Positions 36,877 through 51,073 of a stretch of 64,000 nucleotides of DNA are shown one piece after another (position 1 is the stretch's first letter; every line of letters begins with the position of its first letter). Source of the stretch: Hippasteria phrygiana. Taxonomy: Eukaryota > Echinodermata > Asteroidea > Valvatida > Goniasteridae. The notes beneath the pieces were generated by a model. The model made no database searches and was not told the origin of the DNA. It saw only the letters and a program-made list of their open reading frames with translations. The stretch is taken from positions 186,001 to 250,000 of the forward strand of contig JAZGUH010000360.1 of the NCBI GenBank assembly GCA_037893225.1, in the 5' to 3' direction. A program made the translations under genes and the position numbers.

Positions 36877-38678
36877 GGTAATATGCACACAGATGTTGGC
36901 CGGAAAGAAAATAAACATTGCGAGGTTTGAATTTTCTCCACAAGTGTTAACTCTAAGAAGCCGCCGATAATTGCAACATGTAGCGCCAGATCTAAGCTAT
37001 CCATACATGTCAAAATTACTGAATTTGGTTGATATTTCATGCAATTATGAATTAGTAAAGCAAGTCCATACCCCAGGGAATTTGACATGCATGGAGCAAT
37101 AAATAGAAGGTAATATGCACACAGATGTTGGCCGGAAAGAAAATAAACATTGCGAGGTTTGAATTTTCTCCACAAGTGTTAACTCTAGGAAGCCGCCGAT
37201 GATTGCAACATGTAGCGCCAGATCTAAGCTATCCATACATGTCAAAATTACTGAATTTGGTTGATATTTCATGCAATTATGAATGAGTAAAGCAAGTCAT
37301 ACCCCAGGGAATTTGACATGCATGGAGCAATAAATAGACGGTAATATGCACACAGATGTTGGCCGGAAAGAAAATAAACATTGCGAGGTTTGAATTTTCT
37401 CCTCAAGTTTTAACTCCAGGAAGCCGCCGATGATTGCAACATGTAGCGCCAGATCTAAGCTATCCATACATGTCAAAATTACTGTATTTGGTTTATATTT
37501 CATGCAATTATGAATGAGTAAAGCAAGTCATACCCTAGGGAATTTGACAGGCATGGAGCAATAAATAGAAGGTAATATGCACACAGATGTTGGCCGGAAA
37601 GAAAATAAACATTGCGAGGTTTGAATTTTCTCCACAAGTGTTAACTCTAAGAAGCCGCCGATAATTGCAACATGTAGCGCCAGATCTAAGCTATCCATAC
37701 ATGTCAAAATTACTGAATTTGGTTGATATTTCATGCAATTATGAATGAGTAAAGCAAGTCCATACCCCAGGGAATTTGACATGCATGGAGCAATAAATAG
37801 ACGGTAACATGTACACAGATGTTGGCCGGAAAGAAAATAAACATTGCGAGGTTTGAATTTTCTCCACAAGTGTTAACTCTAGGAAGCCACCGATGATTGC
37901 AACATGTAGCGCCAGATCTAAGCTATCCATACATGTCAAAATTACTGTATTTGGTTGATATTTAATGCAATTATGAATGAGTAAAGCAAGTCCATACCCC
38001 AGGGAATTTGACATGCATGGAGCAATAAATAGACGGTAACATGTACACAGATGTTGGCCGGAAAGAAAATAAACATTGCGAGGTTTGAATTTTCTCCACA
38101 AGTTTTAACTCTAGGAAGCCGGCGATGATTGCAACATGTAGCGCCAGATCTAAGCTATCCATACATGTCAAAATTACTGAATTTGGTTGATATTTCATGC
38201 AATTATGAATGAGTAAAGCAAGTCATACCCTAGGGAATTTGACAGGCATGGAGCAATAAATAGAAGGTAATATGCACACAGATGTTGGCCGGAAAGAAAA
38301 TAAACATTGCGAGGTTTGAATTTTCTCCACAAGTGTTAACTCTAAGAAGCCGCCGATAATTGCAACATGTAGCGCCAGATCTAAGCTATCCATACATGTC
38401 AAAATTACTGAATTTGGTTGATATTTCATGCAATTATGAATGAGTAAAGCAAGTCCATACCCCAGGGAATTTGACATGCATGGAGCAATAAATAGACGGT
38501 AACATGTACACAGATGTTGGCCGGAAAGAAAATAAACATTGCGAGGTTTGAATTTTCTCCACAAGTTTTAACTCTAGGAAGCCGCCGATGATTGCAACAT
38601 GTAGCGCCAGATCTAAGCTATCCATACATGTCAAAATTACTGTATTTGGTTGATATTTAATGCAATTATGAATGAGTA
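36877..38678 (+). repeat. 11-monomer-offset segment, copy 2 (1802 bp)
   Basis: This is the copy of 34332-36133, sharing GCCACCG near 37888. The part from about 36.6 to 37.9 kb also resembles 47.9-49.2 kb at offset 11,340, judged by monomer type order only. Confidence 0.84.
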
Positions 38679-39023
38679 AAGCAAGTCCATACCCCAGGGA
38701 ATTTGACATGCATGGAGCAATAAATAGACGGTAACATGTACACAGATGTTGGCCGGAAAGAAAATAAACATTGCGAGGTTTGAATTTTCTCCACAAGTTT
38801 TAACTCTAGGAATCCGCCGATGATTGCAACATGTAGCGCCAGATCTAAGCTATCCATACATGTCAAAATTACTGAATTTGGTTGATATTTCATGCAATTA
38901 TGAATGAGTAAAGCAAGTCATACCCCAGGGAATTTGACATGCATGGAGCAATAAATAGACGGTAATATGCACACAGATGTTGGCCGGAAAGAAAATAAAC
39001 ATTGCGAGGTTTGAATTTTCTCC
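37495..39023 (+). repeat. 20-monomer-offset segment, copy 2 (1529 bp)
   Basis: This is the copy of 32866-34394. Its left part also belongs to the 11-monomer-offset match with 34332-36133, so it is covered by two nested duplications. Confidence 0.84.
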
Positions 39024-39229
39024 TCAAGTTTTAACTCCAGGAAGCCGCCGATGATTGCAACATGTAGCGCCAGATCTAAGCTATCCATACATGTCAAAAT
39101 TACTGTATTTGGTTTATATTTCATGCAATTATGAATGAGTAAAGCAAGTCATACCCAAGGGAATTTGACAGGCATGGAGCAATAAATAGAAGGTAATATG
39201 CACACAGATGTTGGCCGGAAAGAAAATAA

Positions 39230-42199
39230 ACATTGCGAGGTTTGAATTTTCTCCACAAGTGTTAACTCTAGGAAGCCGCCGATGATTGCAACATGTAGCG
39301 CCAGATCTAAGCTGTCCATACATGTCAAAATTACTGTATTTGGTTGATATTTAATGCAATTATGAATGAGTAAAGCAAGTCCATACCCCAGGGAATTTGA
39401 CATACATGGAGCAATAAATAGACGGTAACATGTACACAGATGTTGGCCGGAAAGAAAATAAACATTGCGAGGTTTGAATTTTCTCCACAAGTTTTAACTC
39501 TAGGAAGCCGGCGATGATTGCAACATGTAGCGCCAGATCTAAGCTATCCATACATGTCAAAATTACTGAATTTGGTTGATATTTCATGCAATTATGAATG
39601 AGTAAAGCAAGTCATACCCTAGGGAATTTGACAGGCATGGAGCAATAAATAGAAGGTAATATGCACACAGATGTTGGCCGGAAAGAAAATAAACATTGCG
39701 AGGTTTGAATTTTCTCCACAAGTGTTAACTCTAAGAAGCCGCCGATAATTGCAACATGTAGCGCCAGATCTAAGCTATCCATACATGTCAAAATTACTGA
39801 ATTTGGTTGATATTTCATGCAATTATGAATGAGTAAAGCAAGTCCATACCCCAGGGAATTTGACATGCATGGAGCAATAAATAGACGGTAACATGTACAC
39901 AGATGTTGGCCGGAAAGAAAATAAACATTGCGAGGTTTGAATTTTCTCCACAAGTTTTAACTCTAGGAAGCCGCCGATGATTGCAACATGTAGCGCCAGA
40001 TCTAAGCTATCCATACATGTCAAAATTACTGTATTTGGTTTATATTTCATGCAATTATGAATGAGTAAAGCAAGTCATACCCCAGGGAATTTGACATGCA
40101 TGGAGCAATAAATAGACGGTAACATGTACACAGATGTTGGCCGGAAAGAAAATAAACATTGCGAGGTTTGAATTTTCTCCACAAGTGTTAACTCTAGGAA
40201 GCCGCCGATGATTGCAACATGTAGCGCCAGATCTAAGCTATCCATACATGTCAAAATTACTGTATTTGGTTGATATTTAATGCAATTATGAATGAGTAAA
40301 GCAAGTCCATACCCCAGGGAATTTGACATGCATGGAGCAATAAATAGACGGTAACATGTACACAGATGTTGGCCGGAAAGAAAATAAACATTGCGAGGTT
40401 TGAATTTTCTCCACAAGTTTTAACTCTAGGAAGCCGGCGATGATTGCAACATGTAGCGCCAGATCTAAGCTATCCATACATGTCAAAATTACTGAATTTG
40501 GTTGATATTTCATGCAATTATGAATGAGTAAAGCAAGTCATACCCTAGGGAATTTGACAGGCATGGAGCAATAAATAGAAGGTAATATGCACACAGATGT
40601 TGGCCGGAAAGAAAATAAACATTGCGAGGTTTGAATTTTCTCCACAAGTTTTAACTCTAAGAAGCCGCCGATAATTGCAACATGTAGCGCCAGATCTAAG
40701 CTATCCATACATGTCAAAATTACTGAATTTGGTTGATATTTCATGCAATTATGAATGAGTAAAGCAAGTCCATACCCCAGGGAATTTGACATGCATGGAG
40801 CAATAAATAGACGGTAACATGTACACAGATGTTGGCCGGAAAGAAAATAAACATTGCGAGGTTTGAATTTTCTCCACAAGTTTTAACTCTAGGAAGCCGC
40901 CGATGATTGCAACATGTAGCGCCAGATCTAAGCTATCCATACATGTCAAAATTACTGTATTTGGTTGATATTTAATGCAATTATGAATGAGTAAAGCAAG
41001 TCCATACCCCAGGGAATTTGACATGCATGGAGCAATAAATAGACGGTAACATGTACACAGATGTTGGCCGGAAAGAAAATAAACATTGCGAGGTTTGAAT
41101 TTTCTCCACAAGTTTTAACTCTAGGAAGCCGCCGATGATTGCAACATGTAGCGCCAGATCTAAGCTATCCATACATGTCAAAATTACTGAATTTGGTTGA
41201 TATTTCATGCAATTATGAATGAGTAAAGCAAGTCATACCCCAGGGAATTTGACATGCATGGAGCAATAAATAGACGGTAATATGCACACAGATGTTGGCC
41301 GGAAAGAAAATAAACATTGCGAGGTTTGAATTTTCTCCTCAAGTTTTAACTCCAGGAAGCCGCCGATGATTGCAACATGTAGCGCCAGATCTAAGCTATC
41401 CATACATGTCAAAATTACTGTATTTGGTTGATATTTCATGCAATTATGAATGAGTAAAGCAAGTCATACCCTAGGGAATTTGACAGGCATGGAGCAATAA
41501 ATAGAAGGTAATATGCACACAGATGTTGGCCGGAAAGAAAATAAACATTGCGAGGTTTGAATTTTCTCCACAAGTGTTAACTCTAAGAAGCCGCCGATAA
41601 TTGCAACATGTAGCGCCAGATCTAAGCTATCCATACATGTCAAAATTACTGAATTTGGTTGATATTTCATGCAATTATGAATGAGTAAAGCAAGTCCATA
41701 CCCCAGGGAATTTGACATGCATGGAGCAATAAATAGACGGTAACATGTACACAGATGTTGGCCGGAAAGAAAATAAACATTGCGAGGTTTGAATTTTCTC
41801 CACAAGTGTTAACTCTAGGAAGCCGCCGATGATTGCAACATGTAGCGCCAGATCTAAGCTATCCATACATGTCAAAATTACTGTATTTGGTTGATATTTA
41901 ATGCAATTATGAATGAGTAAAGCAAGTCATACCCTAGGGAATTTGACAGGCATGGAGCAATAAATAGACGGTAATATGCACACAGATGTTGGCCGTAAAG
42001 AAAATAAACATTGCGAGGTTTGAATTTTCTCCACAAGTGTTAACTCTAAGAAGCCGCCGATAATTGCAACATGTAGCGCCAGATCTAAGCTATCCATACA
42101 TGTCAAAATTACTGAATTTGGTTGATATTTCATGCAATTATGAATGAGTAAAGCAAGTCATACCCCAGGGAATTTGACATGCATGGAGCAATAAATAGA
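39230..42199 (+). repeat. Segment recurring at 59361-62330 and in part at 56353-57394
   Basis: This matches 59361-62330 at offset 20,131 and 56353-57394 at offset 17,123 (first 1042 bp only). Rare linked markers GCTGTCC (39314, 56437, 59445) and, in the next monomer, CATACATGG (39404, 56527) are in the copies. The left boundary is the A/G difference in AATAAAC/AATAGAC at 39229/56352/59360. Confidence 0.87.
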
Positions 42200-43272
42200 A
42201 GGTAATATGCACACAGATGTTGGCCGGAAAGAAAATAAACATTGCGAGGTTTGAATTTTCTCCACAAGTGTTAACTCTAAGAAGCCGCCGATAATTGCAA
42301 CATGTAGCGCCAGATCTAAGCTATCCATACATGTCAAAATTACTGAATTTGGTTGATATTTCATGCAATTATGAATGAGTAAAGCAAGTCATACCCTAGG
42401 GAATTTGACAGGCATGGAGCAATAAATAGAAGGTAATATGCACACAGATGTTGGCCGGAAAGAAAATAAACATTGCGAGGTTTGAATTTTCTCCACAAGT
42501 GTTAACTCTAAGAAGCCGCCGATAATTGCAACATGTAGCGCCAGATCTAAGCTATCCATACATGTCAAAATTACTGAATTTGGTTGATATTTCATGCAAT
42601 TATGAATGAGTAAAGCAAGTCCATACCCCAGGGAATTTGACATGCATGGAGCAATAAATAGACGGTAACATGTACACAGATGTTGGCCGGAAAGAAAATA
42701 AACATTGCGAGGTTTGAATTTTCTCCACAAGTTTTAACTCTAGGAAGCCGCCGATGATTGCAACATGTAGCGCCAGATCTAAGCTATCCATACATGTCAA
42801 AATTACTGTATTTGGTTTATATTTCATGCAATTATGAATGAGTAAAGCAAGTCATACCCCAGGGAATTTGACATGCATGGAGCAATAAATAGACGGTAAC
42901 ATGTACACAGATGTTGGCCGGAAAGAAAATAAACATTGCGAGGTTTGAATTTTCTCCACAAGTGTTAACTCTAGGAAGCCGCCGATGATTGCAACATGTA
43001 GCGCCAGATCTAAGCTATCCATACATGTCAAAATTACTGTATTTGGTTGATATTTAATGCAATTATGAATGAGTAAAGCAAGTCCATACCCCAGGGAATT
43101 TGACATGCATGGAGCAATAAATAGACGGTAACATGTACACAGATGTTGGCCGGAAAGAAAATAAACATTGCGAGGTTTGAATTTTCTCCACAAGTTTTAA
43201 CTCTAGGAAGCCGGCGATGATTGCAACATGTAGCGCCAGATCTAAGCTATCCATACATGTCAAAATTACTGA
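41422..43272 (+). repeat. 8-monomer unit, copy 1 (1851 bp)
   Basis: This is followed directly by a copy at offset 1851 (8 x 231 + 3); the match runs 41422-43426 against 43273-45277. The left edge is the T/A difference at 41421/43272 in a T4-G13-C20 hybrid monomer starting at 41418. The right limit is G/T at 43427/45278. Confidence 0.86.
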
Positions 43273-45277
43273 ATTTGGTTGATATTTCATGCAATTATGA
43301 ATGAGTAAAGCAAGTCATACCCTAGGGAATTTGACAGGCATGGAGCAATAAATAGAAGGTAATATGCACACAGATGTTGGCCGGAAAGAAAATAAACATT
43401 GCGAGGTTTGAATTTTCTCCACAAGTGTTAACTCTAAGAAGCCGCCGATAATTGCAACATGTAGCGCCAGATCTAAGCTATCCATACATGTCAAAATTAC
43501 TGAATTTGGTTGATATTTCATGCAATTATGAATGAGTAAAGCAAGTCCATACCCCAGGGAATTTGACATGCATGGAGCAATAAATAGACGGTAACATGTA
43601 CACAGATGTTGGCCGGAAAGAAAATAAACATTGCGAGGTTTGAATTTTCTCCACAAGTGTTAACTCTAGGAAGCCGCCGATGATTGCAACATGTAGCGCC
43701 AGATCTAAGCTATCCATACATGTCAAAATTACTGTATTTGGTTGATATTTAATGCAATTATGAATGAGTAAAGCAAGTCATACCCTAGGGAATTTGACAG
43801 GCATGGAGCAATAAATAGACGGTAATATGCACACAGATGTTGGCCGTAAAGAAAATAAACATTGCGAGGTTTGAATTTTCTCCACAAGTGTTAACTCTAA
43901 GAAGCCGCCGATAATTGCAACATGTAGCGCCAGATCTAAGCTATCCATACATGTCAAAATTACTGAATTTGGTTGATATTTCATGCAATTATGAATGAGT
44001 AAAGCAAGTCATACCCCAGGGAATTTGACATGCATGGAGCAATAAATAGAAGGTAATATGCACACAGATGTTGGCCGGAAAGAAAATAAACATTGCGAGG
44101 TTTGAATTTTCTCCACAAGTGTTAACTCTAAGAAGCCGCCGATAATTGCAACATGTAGCGCCAGATCTAAGCTATCCATACATGTCAAAATTACTGAATT
44201 TGGTTGATATTTCATGCAATTATGAATGAGTAAAGCAAGTCATACCCTAGGGAATTTGACAGGCATGGAGCAATAAATAGAAGGTAATATGCACACAGAT
44301 GTTGGCCGGAAAGAAAATAAACATTGCGAGGTTTGAATTTTCTCCACAAGTGTTAACTCTAAGAAGCCGCCGATAATTGCAACATGTAGCGCCAGATCTA
44401 AGCTATCCATACATGTCAAAATTACTGAATTTGGTTGATATTTCATGCAATTATGAATGAGTAAAGCAAGTCCATACCCCAGGGAATTTGACATGCATGG
44501 AGCAATAAATAGACGGTAACATGTACACAGATGTTGGCCGGAAAGAAAATAAACATTGCGAGGTTTGAATTTTCTCCACAAGTTTTAACTCTAGGAAGCC
44601 GCCGATGATTGCAACATGTAGCGCCAGATCTAAGCTATCCATACATGTCAAAATTACTGTATTTGGTTTATATTTCATGCAATTATGAATGAGTAAAGCA
44701 AGTCATACCCCAGGGAATTTGACATGCATGGAGCAATAAATAGACGGTAACATGTACACAGATGTTGGCCGGAAAGAAAATAAACATTGCGAGGTTTGAA
44801 TTTTCTCCACAAGTGTTAACTCTAGGAAGCCGCCGATGATTGCAACATGTAGCGCCAGATCTAAGCTATCCATACATGTCAAAATTACTGTATTTGGTTG
44901 ATATTTAATGCAATTATGAATGAGTAAAGCAAGTCCATACCCCAGGGAATTTGACATGCATGGAGCAATAAATAGACGGTAACATGTACACAGATGTTGG
45001 CCGGAAAGAAAATAAACATTGCGAGGTTTGAATTTTCTCCACAAGTTTTAACTCTAGGAAGCCGGCGATGATTGCAACATGTAGCGCCAGATCTAAGCTA
45101 TCCATACATGTCAAAATTACTGAATTTGGTTGATATTTCATGCAATTATGAATGAGTAAAGCAAGTCATACCCTAGGGAATTTGACAGGCATGGAGCAAT
45201 AAATAGAAGGTAATATGCACACAGATGTTGGCCGGAAAGAAAATAAACATTGCGAGGTTTGAATTTTCTCCACAAGT
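43273..45277 (+). repeat. 8-monomer unit, copy 2 plus 154 bp
   Basis: This is the tandem copy of 41422-43272 with a short continuation. The surrounding sequence also shows a 20-monomer relationship: 39.5-42.2 kb matches 44.1-46.8 kb at offset 4628. This explains how the hybrid monomer of 41418 recurs at 46046. Confidence 0.85.
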
Positions 45278-47899
45278 TTTAACTCTAAGAAGCCGCCGAT
45301 AATTGCAACATGTAGCGCCAGATCTAAGCTATCCATACATGTCAAAATTACTGAATTTGGTTGATATTTCATGCAATTATGAATGAGTAAAGCAAGTCCA
45401 TACCCCAGGGAATTTGACATGCATGGAGCAATAAATAGACGGTAACATGTACACAGATGTTGGCCGGAAAGAAAATAAACATTGCGAGGTTTGAATTTTC
45501 TCCACAAGTTTTAACTCTAGGAAGCCGCCGATGATTGCAACATGTAGCGCCAGATCTAAGCTATCCATACATGTCAAAATTACTGTATTTGGTTGATATT
45601 TAATGCAATTATGAATGAGTAAAGCAAGTCCATACCCCAGGGAATTTGACATGCATGGAGCAATAAATAGACGGTAACATGTACACAGATGTTGGCCGGA
45701 AAGAAAATAAACATTGCGAGGTTTGAATTTTCTCCACAAGTTTTAACTCTAGGAAGCCGCCGATGATTGCAACATGTAGCGCCAGATCTAAGCTATCCAT
45801 ACATGTCAAAATTACTGAATTTGGTTGATATTTCATGCAATTATGAATGAGTAAAGCAAGTCATACCCCAGGGAATTTGACATGCATGGAGCAATAAATA
45901 GACGGTAATATGCACACAGATGTTGGCCGGAAAGAAAATAAACATTGCGAGGTTTGAATTTTCTCCTCAAGTTTTAACTCCAGGAAGCCGCCGATGATTG
46001 CAACATGTAGCGCCAGATCTAAGCTATCCATACATGTCAAAATTACTGTATTTGGTTGATATTTCATGCAATTATGAATGAGTAAAGCAAGTCATACCCT
46101 AGGGAATTTGACAGGCATGGAGCAATAAATAGAAGGTAATATGCACACAGATGTTGGCCGGAAAGAAAATAAACATTGCGAGGTTTGAATTTTCTCCACA
46201 AGTGTTAACTCTAAGAAGCCGCCGATAATTGCAACATGTAGCGCCAGATCTAAGCTATCCATACATGTCAAAATTACTGAATTTGGTTGATATTTCATGC
46301 AATTATGAATGAGTAAAGCAAGTCCATACCCCAGGGAATTTGACATGCATGGAGCAATAAATAGACGGTAACATGTACACAGATGTTGGCCGGAAAGAAA
46401 ATAAACATTGCGAGGTTTGAATTTTCTCCACAAGTGTTAACTCTAGGAAGCCGCCGATGATTGCAACATGTAGCGCCAGATCTAAGCTATCCATACATGT
46501 CAAAATTACTGTATTTGGTTGATATTTAATGCAATTATGAATGAGTAAAGCAAGTCATACCCTAGGGAATTTGACAGGCATGGAGCAATAAATAGACGGT
46601 AATATGCACACAGATGTTGGCCGTAAAGAAAATAAACATTGCGAGGTTTGAATTTTCTCCACAAGTGTTAACTCTAAGAAGCCGCCGATAATTGCAACAT
46701 GTAGCGCCAGATCTAAGCTATCCATACATGTCAAAATTACTGAATTTGGTTGATATTTCATGCAATTATGAATGAGTAAAGCAAGTCATACCCCAGGGAA
46801 TTTGACATGCATGGAGCAATAAATAGACGGTAATATGCACACAGATGTTGGCCGGAAAGAAAATAAACATTGCGAGGTTTGAATTTTCTCCACAAGTTTT
46901 AACTCTAGGAAGCCGCCGATGATTGCAACATGTAGCGCCAGATCTAAGCTATCCATACATGTCAAAATTACTGTATTTGGTTTATATTTCATGCAATTAT
47001 GAATCAGTAAAGCAAGTCATACCCTAGGGAATTTGACAGGCATGGAGCAATAAATAGAAGGTAATATGCACACAGATGTTGGCCGGAAAGAAAATAAACA
47101 TTGCGAGGTTTGAATTTTCTCCACAAGTGTTAACTCTAAGAAGCCGCCGATAATTGCAACATGTAGCGCCAGATCTAAGCTATCCATACATGTCAAAATT
47201 ACTGAATTTGGTTGATATTTCATGCAATTATGAATTAGTAAAGCAAGTCCATACCCCAGGGAATTTGACATGCATGGAGCAATAAATAGAAGGTAATATG
47301 CACACAGATGTTGGCCGGAAAGAAAATAAACATTGCGAGGTTTGAATTTTCTCCACAAGTGTTAACTCTAGGAAGCCGCCGATGATTGCAACATGTAGCG
47401 CCAGATCTAAGCTATCCATACATGTCAAAATTACTGAATTTGGTTGATATTTCATGCAATTATGAATGAGTAAAGCAAGTCCATACCCCAGGGAATTTGA
47501 CATGCATGGAGCAATAAATAGACGGTAACATGTACACAGATGTTGGCCGGAAAGAAAATAAACATTGCGAGGTTTGAATTTTCTCCACAAGTGTTAACTC
47601 TAGGAAGCCGCCGATGATTGCAACATGTAGCGCCAGATCTAAGCTATCCATACATGTCAAAATTACTGTATTTGGTTGATATTTAATGCAATTATGAATG
47701 AGTAAAGCAAGTCATACCCTAGGGAATTTGACAGGCATGGAGCAATAAATAGACGGTAATATGCACACAGATGTTGGCCGTAAAGAAAATAAACATTGCG
47801 AGGTTTGAATTTTCTCCACAAGTGTTAACTCTAAGAAGCCGCCGATAATTGCAACATGTAGCGCCAGATCTAAGCTATCCATACATGTCAAAATTACTG
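44145..47899 (+). repeat. Segment recurring at 59648-63402 (offset 15,503), copy 1
   Basis: This 3755-bp segment starts after the A/G difference at 44144/59647 and ends before A/T at 47900/63403. The monomer order is the same throughout. The offset is 67 monomers, 1 bp more than the unrelated 7353/22855 duplication. Confidence 0.87.
46228..47384 (+). repeat. 5-monomer unit, copy 1 (1157 bp)
   Basis: The offset to the next copy is 1157 bp (5 x 231 + 2); the match runs 46228-47481 against 47385-48638. The left edge is A/G at 46227/47384. The right edge is the extra C at 47481-47482. Confidence 0.86.
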
Positions 47900-48638
47900 A
47901 ATTTGGTTGATATTTCATGCAATTATGAATGAGTAAAGCAAGTCATACCCCAGGGAATTTGACATGCATGGAACAATAAATAGACGGTAATATGCACACA
48001 GATGTTGGCCGGAAAGAAAATAAACATTGCGAGGTTTGAATTTTCTCCACAAGTTTTAACTCTAGGAAGCCGCCGATGATTGCAACATGTAGCGCCAGAT
48101 CTAAGCTATCCATACATGTCAAAATTACTGTATTTGGTTTATATTTCATGCAATTATGAATCAGTAAAGCAAGTCATACCCTAGGGAATTTGACAGGCAT
48201 GGAGCAATAAATAGAAGGTAATATGCACACAGATGTTGGCCGGAAAGAAAATAAACATTGCGAGGTTTGAATTTTCTCCACAAGTGTTAACTCTAAGAAG
48301 CCGCCGATAATTGCAACATGTAGCGCCAGATCTAAGCTATCCATACATGTAAAAATTACTGAATTTGGTTGATATTTCATGCAATTATGAATTAGTAAAG
48401 CAAGTCCATACCCCAGGGAATTTGACATGCATGGAGCAATAAATAGAAGGTAATATGCACACAGATGTTGGCCGGAAAGAAAATAAACATTGCGAGGTTT
48501 GAATTTTCTCCACAAGTGTTAACTCTAGGAAGCCGCCGATGATTGCAACATGTAGCGCCAGATCTAAGCTATCCATACATGTCAAAATTACTGAATTTGG
48601 TTGATATTTCATGCAATTATGAATGAGTAAAGCAAGTC
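47385..48638 (+). repeat. 5-monomer unit, copy 2 plus 97 bp
   Basis: This is the tandem copy of 46228-47384. It has a private CATGTAAAAATT change near 48351 within the otherwise nearly invariant sub-block, and GGAACAATAA near 47972. Confidence 0.85.
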
Positions 48639-48759
48639 ATACCCCAGGGAATTTGACATGCATGGAGCAATAAATAGACGGTAATATGCACACAGATGTT
48701 GGCCGGAAAGAAAATAAACATTGCGAGGTTTGAATTTTCTCCTCAAGTTTTAACTCCAG

Positions 48760-51073
48760 GAAGCCGCCGATGATTGCAACATGTAGCGCCAGATCTAAGC
48801 TATCCATACATGTCAAAATTACTGTATTTGGTTTATATTTCATGCAATTATGAATGAGTAAAGCAAGTCATACCCTAGGGAATTTGACAGGCATGGAGCA
48901 ATAAATAGAAGGTAATATGCACACAGATGTTGGCCGGAAAGAAAATAAACATTGCGAGGTTTGAATTTTCTCCACAAGTGTTAACTCTAAGAAGCCGCCG
49001 ATAATTGCAACATGTAGCGCCAGATCTAAGCTATCCATACATGTCAAAATTACTGAATTTGGTTGATATTTCATGCAATTATGAATGAGTAAAGCAAGTC
49101 CATACCCCAGGGAATTTGACATGCATGGAGCAATAAATAGACGGTAACATGTACACAGATGTTGGCCGGAAAGAAAATAAACATTGCGAGGTTTGAATTT
49201 TCTCCACAAGTTTTAACTCTAGGAAGCCGCCGATGATTGCAACATGTAGCGCCAGATCTAAGCTATCCATACATGTCAAAATTACTGTATTTGGTTTATA
49301 TTTCATGCAATTATGAATAAGTAAAGCAAGTCATACCCTAGGGAATTTGACAGGCATGGAGCAATAAATAGAAGGTAATATGCACACAGATGTTGGCCGG
49401 AAAGAAAATAAACATTGCGAGGTTTGAATTTTCTCCACAAGTGTTAACTCTAAGAAGCCGCCGATAATTGCAACATGTAGCGCCAGATCTAAGCTATCCA
49501 TACATGTCAAAATTACTGAATTTGGTTGATATTTCATGCAATTATGAATTAGTAAAGCAAGTCCATACCCCAGGGAATTTGACATGCATGGAGCAATAAA
49601 TAGAAGGTAATATGCACACAGATGTTGGCCGGAAAGAAAATAAACATTGCGAGGTTTGAATTTTCTCCACAAGTGTTAACTCTAAGAAGCCGCCGATAAT
49701 TGCAACATGTAGCGCCAGATCTAAGCTATCCATACATGTCAAAATTACTGAATTTGGTTGATATTTCATGCAATTATGAATGAGTAAAGCAAGTCATACC
49801 CCAGGGAATTTGACATGCATGGAGCAATAAATAGACGGTAATATGCACACAGATGTTGGCCGGAAAGAAAATAAACATTGCGAGGTTTGAATTTTCTCCA
49901 CAAGTTTTAACTCTAGGAAGCCGCCGATGATTGCAACATGTAGCGCCAGATCTAAGCTATCCATACATGTCAAAATTACTGTATTTGGTTTATATTTCAT
50001 GCAATTATGAATGAGTAAAGCAAGTCATACCCTAGGGAATTTGACAGGCATGGAGCAATAAATAGAAGGTAATATGCACACAGATGTTGGCCGGAAAGAA
50101 AATAAACATTGCGAGGTTTGAATTTTCTCCACAAGTGTTAACTCTAAGAAGCCGCCGATAATTGCAACATGTAGCGCCAGATCTAAGCTATCCATACATG
50201 TCAAAATTACTGAATTTGGTTGATATTTCATGCAATTATGAATGAGTAAAGCAAGTCCATACCCCAGGGAATTTGACATGCATGGAGCAATAAATAGACG
50301 GTAACATGTACACAGATGTTGGCCGGAAAGAAAATAAACATTGCGAGGTTTGAATTTTCTCCACAAGTTTTAACTCTAAGAAGCCGCCGGTGATTGCAAC
50401 ATGTAGCGCCAGATCTAAGCTATCCATACATGTCAAAATTACCGTATTTGGTTTATATTTCATGCAATTATGAATGAGTAAAGTAAGTCATACCCTAGGG
50501 AATTTGACAGGCATGGAGCAATAAATAGAAGGTAATATGCACACACATGTTGGCCGGAAAGAAAATAAACATTGCGAGGTTTGAATTTTCTCTACAAGTT
50601 TTAACTCTAAGAAGCCGCCGATAATTGCAACATGTAGCGCCAGATCTAAGCTATCCATACATGTCAAAATTACTGAATTTGGTTGATATTTCATGCAATT
50701 ATGAATGAGTAAAGCAAGTCCATACCCCAGGGAATTTGACATGCATGGAGCAATAAATAGAAGGTAATATGCACACAGATGTTGGCCGGAAAGAAAATAG
50801 ACATTGCGAGGTTTGAATTTTCTCCACAAGTGTTAACTCTAAGAAGCCGCCGATAATTGCAACATGTAGCGCCAGATCTAAGCTATCCATACATGTCAAA
50901 ATTACTGAATTTGGTTGATATTTCATGCAATTATGAATGAGTAAAGCAAGTCATACCCTAGGGAATTTGACATGCATGGAGCAATAAATAGACGGTAATA
51001 TGCACACAGATGTTGGCCGGAAAGAAAATAAACATTGCGAGGTTTGAATTTTCTCCACAAGTTTTAACTCTAA
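48760..51073 (+). repeat. 10-monomer unit, copy 1 (2314 bp)
   Basis: The match runs 48760-51275 against 51074-53589 at offset 2314 (10 x 231 + 4). Shared rare markers are GAATAAG (about 49318/51632), ATTACCGTA (about 50443/52757), AAGTAAGTC (50484/52798), CACACACATG (50546/52860), CTCTACAAG (about 50592/52906) and AATAGAC (50800/53114). No difference was noticed within it. Confidence 0.9.

Noticed and set aside
39129..39323. Different minus-strand frames at 39129-39323, 56243-56446 and 59251-59454 as separate genes
   Set aside because: They open only because the GCTGTCC variant removes a stop in a second frame of the ordinary monomer. All three are copies of one block.
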